Origin: Comamonadaceae bacterium
GTDB lineage: Bacteria > Pseudomonadota > Gammaproteobacteria > Burkholderiales > Burkholderiaceae
Assembly (NCBI GenBank): GCA_947505915.1
Contig: CANNNH010000036.1
Coordinates: forward strand, 1-11,324
Direction: 5' to 3'
Length of the DNA: 11,324 bases
Part shown: positions 8,053 through 11,324 of the stretch, piece by piece
Position numbering within the stretch: position 1 is the stretch's first letter
Layout of the letters: every line of letters begins with the position of its first letter
Position numbers and translations under genes: made by a program
The notes under the pieces: generated by a model
What the model saw: only the letters and a program-made list of their open reading frames with translations
Databases searched by the model: none
Told to the model about the DNA's origin: nothing

Positions 8053-9252
8053 TCAGTCACCAAACATTTTTTGCTTGAGCTCGCGGCGCTGCTGCGCCTC
8101 CAGGGACAAGCTGGCGGTGGGGCGGGCGATCAAGCGGCCAACACCGATGGCCTCGCCGGTTTCGTCGCAGTAACCGTAGTCACCGGCGTCGATGCGGCCG
8201 ATGGACTGTTCGATTTTCTTGAGCAGCTTGCGCTCGCGGTCGCGCGTGCGCAACTCCAGGGCATGCTCCTCCTCGATGGTGGCACGGTCAGCCGGATCCG
8301 GAACAACCACCGTGTCTTCGCGCAAGTTTTCTGTGGTCTGGCCGGCGCTGGCATGGATTTCCTGCTTGAGCAGAGACAGCTTGTGGCGAAAGAAAGCCAG
8401 CTGCTTGTCGTTCATGTACTCGGAATCCGGCATGGCCTTGACTTCTGCGTCGCTCAGCGCCGAAGCGTCTTTGCTTTTCCAGTTATTGGCAAGTTTCGGG
8501 TCTTTTTTTGCAGCGACATGCGGTGGCGGCGAGATCACGCGCTCTGTGATGGTCGAGTAACTGGCCTTCGCTGCATCGGGCGCATGGGTAGGCACCATGG
8601 GGGCAGGCGGCGGCATGTGGGCAGTAGCGCGGGCAGAGCTGCGGCGGCCGGGTTTGAGTGCAGGAGGAGGCGTGAGCATGTTGGCTTTGGCAGTGGGGGT
8701 GGGCGGCACAGGCGCAGGCGGCATGGTCTTGGCTTTCGCAGAAGCGGGTCCAGATTTGCCAACCGCAGACTTGACAGGCGACTTGGGAGCCGCCGCCGGC
8801 CGGGCGGGTTTGGAAGCTGCCTTGGCCGCTGCTTTGGGCGCAGCTTTGACAGAAGATATTTTGGCTTTGACAACAGCCTTGGCTTTGCTCACAGGCTTGG
8901 ATTTGACTGCCGGTTTGGTCTTCACAGCAACTTTGGATTTAGCTAAAGGCTTGGCTTTGGCAACAGGCTTGAATTTGGCTGCTGTTTTGGTTTTGACAAG
9001 CACTTTGGTTTTGACCGCGGGCTTGGCTTTGCCAACAGGCTTGCCGGCGGCTTTGGCTGCAGGCTTTGCAAGGGGTTTGGCTTTGGCAACCGTTTTGAGC
9101 GGGGCTTTGACGGGTTTCTTCAGAGCGACTTTCTTGACGACAGCCTTGGCCGGCGCAGGCTTGCGGGCGGGAACCTTGGCCTTGGCGGCTTTGTTGGCTG
9201 GCTTGACGCTCGCCTTCGCGTTTGTCTTGTTTTTCTTGGCGGTGGCTTTCAC
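8053..9252 (-). CDS. dksA: DksA-family RNA polymerase-binding regulator with long histone-H1-like N-terminal tail
   Basis: 399 residues. DksA binds the secondary channel of RNA polymerase and, with ppGpp, retunes promoters during nutrient stress. The core (about 274-399) aligns with E. coli DksA: EYMNDKQLAFFR, the coiled-coil tip PDPADRA with D319, D322 and A324 matching the E. coli tip residues D71, D74 and A76, then RDRERKLLKKIE. The zinc-finger site reads C362-D-E-T365 and S383-L-E-A386, so only one of four canonical cysteines remains; some DksA proteins are known to work this way. Before the core come a Lys/Ala/Pro-repetitive tail (about 1-175) and a Pro-rich linker (176-225). The start is GTG at 9252, with a strong AGAGGAGA ribosome site (9259-9266) six bases upstream; no ATG occurs earlier than residue 177. 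It could bind DNA or RNA through the tail, which is inference. Confidence 0.93.
   Translation of the reverse strand: MKATAKKNKTNAKASVKPANKAAKAKVPARKPAPAKAVVKKVALKKPVKAPLKTVAKAKPLAKPAAKAAGKPVGKAKPAVKTKVLVKTKTAAKFKPVAKAKPLAKSKVAVKTKPAVKSKPVSKAKAVVKAKISSVKAAPKAAAKAASKPARPAAAPKSPVKSAVGKSGPASAKAKTMPPAPVPPTPTAKANMLTPPPALKPGRRSSARATAHMPPPAPMVPTHAPDAAKASYSTITERVISPPPHVAAKKDPKLANNWKSKDASALSDAEVKAMPDSEYMNDKQLAFFRHKLSLLKQEIHASAGQTTENLREDTVVVPDPADRATIEEEHALELRTRDRERKLLKKIEQSIGRIDAGDYGYCDETGEAIGVGRLIARPTASLSLEAQQRRELKQKMFGD
8725..9249 (-). repeat. Low-complexity Lys/Ala-rich coding repeat (DksA tail)
   Basis: This stretch encodes residues 2-176 of the DksA-family protein as irregular AKxK / KPxxK units. 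The nine-residue unit VAKAKPLAK occurs twice, at residues 55-63 and 97-105, and the DNA shows many degenerate copies of TTGGCTTTGGC on the plus strand. The reading frame is kept throughout. Such sequence is prone to copy-number change between strains and is difficult to align. Confidence 0.8.
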
Positions 9253-9295
9253 TGCTTGTCTCCTCTGGGCACTGGCCTGTGGGGTGAACCTCGAA

Positions 9296-9324
9296 GGCCT
9301 CGCGCCCGGACAGGCAATGAGGCC
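9296..9324 (-). promoter_or_regulatory. Inverted repeat in the dksA leader
   Basis: GGCCTC (9324-9319 read on the minus strand) and GAGGCC (9301-9296) are perfect complements around a 17-base GC-rich loop, about 45-70 bases before the dksA GTG. If the promoter at 9346-9351 is right, this hairpin lies in the 5' leader of the mRNA. No known leader motif is recognised. Confidence 0.25.
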
Positions 9325-9345
9325 GGCTTGTTGGATCGGCGCGCG

Positions 9346-9351
9346 ATTCTA
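9346..9351 (-). promoter_or_regulatory. Candidate -10 element for dksA
   Basis: TAGAAT on the minus strand matches the sigma-70 -10 consensus in five of six positions. It is followed by GC-rich sequence, which is common at housekeeping promoters of this group. The -35 is weak: CTTGCA at 15-base spacing or GCCTTG at 17. A T-rich tract (minus strand, about 9391-9416) lies further upstream. A start near 9339 would give a leader of about 87 bases. The 222-base gap to the upstream GTPase gene also favours a separate promoter. Confidence 0.5.
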
Positions 9352-9474
9352 GCGGGTGGGGCTGACTGCAAGGCAGCGCAGGGGCCAAAGTTGCAAAAAA
9401 AAGAACGAAAACAAAGGCATCAGGGCTAAAACAGACGCGCCAGAGCACTTTTGCGGCAAGTGGGAGAGCCTAAC

Positions 9475-10548
9475 TCAAACCAGGCTTTGCTCCAGACCTT
9501 GCAGAAAAATATCTTTGGGCAGATCAATCCCGATGAAAACCATCTTGCTGGTCCGCAGCTCGCCCGCCGCCCAGGCGGGGCCTAGATCGCTGCCCATCAG
9601 CTGGTGCACGCCCTGAAAAATAACTTTGCGCTCGGTGCCTTCCATGTTCAGCACGCCTTTGTAGCGCAGCATGCGCGGGCCGTAAATGTTGACGATCGCG
9701 CCCAGAAAGTCTTCCAGCTTGGCCGGGCTGAAGGGGCGGTCTGAGCGAAACACAAAGCTTTTCACATCGTCATCGTGGTGATGGTGATGCCCGCCCCCGC
9801 CCTCTTGAGCATGTGAAGGATGGTCGCAATGCTCGCCGTGAACATGGTCGTGGCCGTGGTCATGGTCGTGACCGGCGTGGTCGTGCGCATCGTCTTTCAA
9901 AAAGTCGGGGTCAATGTCGAGCTTGGCGTTGAGGTTGAAGCCGCGCAGGTCAAACACCTCGCCCAGCGCCACTTCGCCGAAATGCACGGCGCGCTGCGGT
10001 GCGCGCGGGTTCATGTGCGTCAGGCGATGCATCAGCGCCTGCACCTCGTCTTCGGCCACCAGATCGGTCTTGCTGATGAAGATCTGGTCGGCAAAGCCGA
10101 TTTGACGGCGTGCTTCCTGCCGGTCGTTGAGCTGCGTGGCCGCGTGCTTGGCGTCGACCAGGGTGAGGATGGAATCCAGCAGGTACTGCTCGGCGATTTC
10201 CTCGTCCATGAAAAAGGTCTGCGCCACCGGGCCGGGGTCGGCCAGGCCGGTGGTCTCGATCACCACGCGCTCGAAATCAAGCAGCCCCTGGCGCTTTTTG
10301 GAGGCCAGCAGTTGCAGCGTTTCGCGCAAGTCTTCGCGGATCGAGCAGCAGATGCAACCATTGTTCATCTGAATGATGTTCTCGTTGGTGTCGTTCACCA
10401 GAATTTCGTTGTCGATGTTTTCTTCACCGAACTCGTTTTCGATCACGGCAATTTTTTGTCCGTGCGCCTCCGTCAGCACGCGCTTGAGCAAGGTGGTTTT
10501 ACCGGAACCCAGAAAGCCGGTCAGGATGGTGACGGGAATCAAACTCAT
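9475..10548 (-). CDS. COG0523 (CobW/ZNG1-type) metallochaperone GTPase with histidine-rich loop
   Basis: 357 residues. This is a G3E-family P-loop GTPase. The family delivers metal, usually zinc and sometimes cobalt, to client proteins. Features in order: Walker A GFLGSGKT (11-18); the metal-binding motif C65-I-C67-C68 that defines the COG0523 GTPase domain; ETTG (98-101); the guanine-specificity motif SKTD (159-162); a His/Asp-rich loop (about 222-260) with around 19 histidines; then the CobW C-terminal domain from about 262. The ATG at 10548 has AAGG six bases upstream. No Zur-type palindrome is visible in the 79-base upstream gap and no cobalamin gene is nearby, so the true cobN-associated CobW role is unlikely. 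Zinc is the likeliest metal by family, not by direct evidence. It lies directly upstream of dksA. Confidence 0.93.
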   Translation of the reverse strand: MSLIPVTILTGFLGSGKTTLLKRVLTEAHGQKIAVIENEFGEENIDNEILVNDTNENIIQMNNGCICCSIREDLRETLQLLASKKRQGLLDFERVVIETTGLADPGPVAQTFFMDEEIAEQYLLDSILTLVDAKHAATQLNDRQEARRQIGFADQIFISKTDLVAEDEVQALMHRLTHMNPRAPQRAVHFGEVALGEVFDLRGFNLNAKLDIDPDFLKDDAHDHAGHDHDHGHDHVHGEHCDHPSHAQEGGGGHHHHHDDDVKSFVFRSDRPFSPAKLEDFLGAIVNIYGPRMLRYKGVLNMEGTERKVIFQGVHQLMGSDLGPAWAAGELRTSKMVFIGIDLPKDIFLQGLEQSLV

Positions 10549-10627
10549 GGTGCGCCTTGGAAAAACAAAAACAAGAAAAATTCAGGGGGGAACAGCCCGC
10601 GAGTTTAGCGGTCGCGCCTAGAGGGGT
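10549..10627 (-). promoter_or_regulatory. Gap upstream of the COG0523 GTPase; weak promoter candidate
   Basis: The minus strand contains TAAACT as a possible -10, with CTGAAC 18 bases upstream (overlapping the end of the methyltransferase gene). A CGCGA / TCGCG five-base stem surrounds the -10, and a T-rich leader (AATTTTTCTTGTTTTTGTTTTT) precedes the start codon. The stem is too short and too far from the T-run to call a terminator. It is unclear whether the GTPase gene has its own promoter or is read through from the methyltransferase gene. Confidence 0.25.

Positions 10628-11324
<697 letters not shown>

Noticed and set aside
7942..8946. 334-codon plus-strand open frame opposite dksA
   Set aside because: It is the antisense of the DksA core and repetitive tail. 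The Arg/Gly/Phe-rich repeats simply mirror the Lys/Ala codons of the real gene.
8597..9352. 251-codon hydrophobic Ala/Leu/Thr-rich plus-strand frame resembling a membrane protein
   Set aside because: Its hydrophobicity is the complement of lysine and alanine codons in the DksA tail. The minus-strand frame has a strong ribosome site and continues into a recognised domain.
9446..9462. CACTT / AAGTG hairpin just after the COG0523 GTPase gene as a terminator
   Set aside because: The stem has only five pairs and no T-run follows directly on the minus strand.
9820..10608. 262-codon plus-strand frame starting MVAMLAVNMVVAVVMVV
   Set aside because: The apparent hydrophobic start is the reverse reading of the His/Asp loop codons of the COG0523 GTPase.
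10549..10627. Zur operator upstream of the COG0523 gene
   Set aside because: No AT-rich dyad of the Zur type is visible. The T-rich leader is not symmetric.

Overview
This window reads as a chromosomal segment of a beta-proteobacterium of the order Burkholderiales, most likely family Comamonadaceae. The reasons are the high-GC coding sequence, the gene content and order, the protein signatures (meso-diaminopimelate-type MurE, MraY of about 390 residues) and a DksA with a long lysine/alanine-rich N-terminal tail. The taxonomic call is inference from sequence character; no search was run. Every gene lies on the minus strand, so transcription runs from high to low coordinates.

Right part (11324 to 8053): a partial RlmI-type 23S rRNA cytosine methyltransferase cut by the window edge, a COG0523/CobW-family metallochaperone GTPase with a histidine-rich loop, and an unusual DksA. 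The DksA has a roughly 175-residue histone-H1-like basic tail and a proline-rich linker in front of a normal DksA coiled-coil core, and its zinc finger keeps only one of the four canonical cysteines.

Middle (8052 to 7583): a 470-bp region without a convincing gene. The half next to dksA is GC-rich and holds several consecutive imperfect hairpins that end in a terminator-like inverted repeat. The half next to mraZ is AT-rich and is the control region of the division/cell-wall operon: an extended -10 promoter overlapped by four MraZ-type boxes at exact 10-bp spacing, plus a widely spaced 8-bp inverted repeat.

Left part (7582 to 1): the start of the dcw (division and cell wall) cluster in canonical order mraZ-rsmH-ftsL-ftsI-murE-murF-mraY-murD, with murD cut by the window edge. 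From rsmH onward every junction overlaps by 4 or 7 bases (ATGA, GTGA or ATGCTGA), which implies translational coupling along one polycistronic message. The encoded proteins build the UDP-MurNAc-pentapeptide (MurD, MurE, MurF), load it onto the lipid carrier (MraY) and crosslink it at the septum (FtsI with FtsL). RsmH methylates 16S rRNA, and MraZ probably represses the whole operon through the boxes upstream of its own gene.

Most of the window is ordinary housekeeping sequence. The parts that merit a second look are the tailed, cysteine-poor DksA, the structured dksA-mraZ intergenic region and the MraZ operator.
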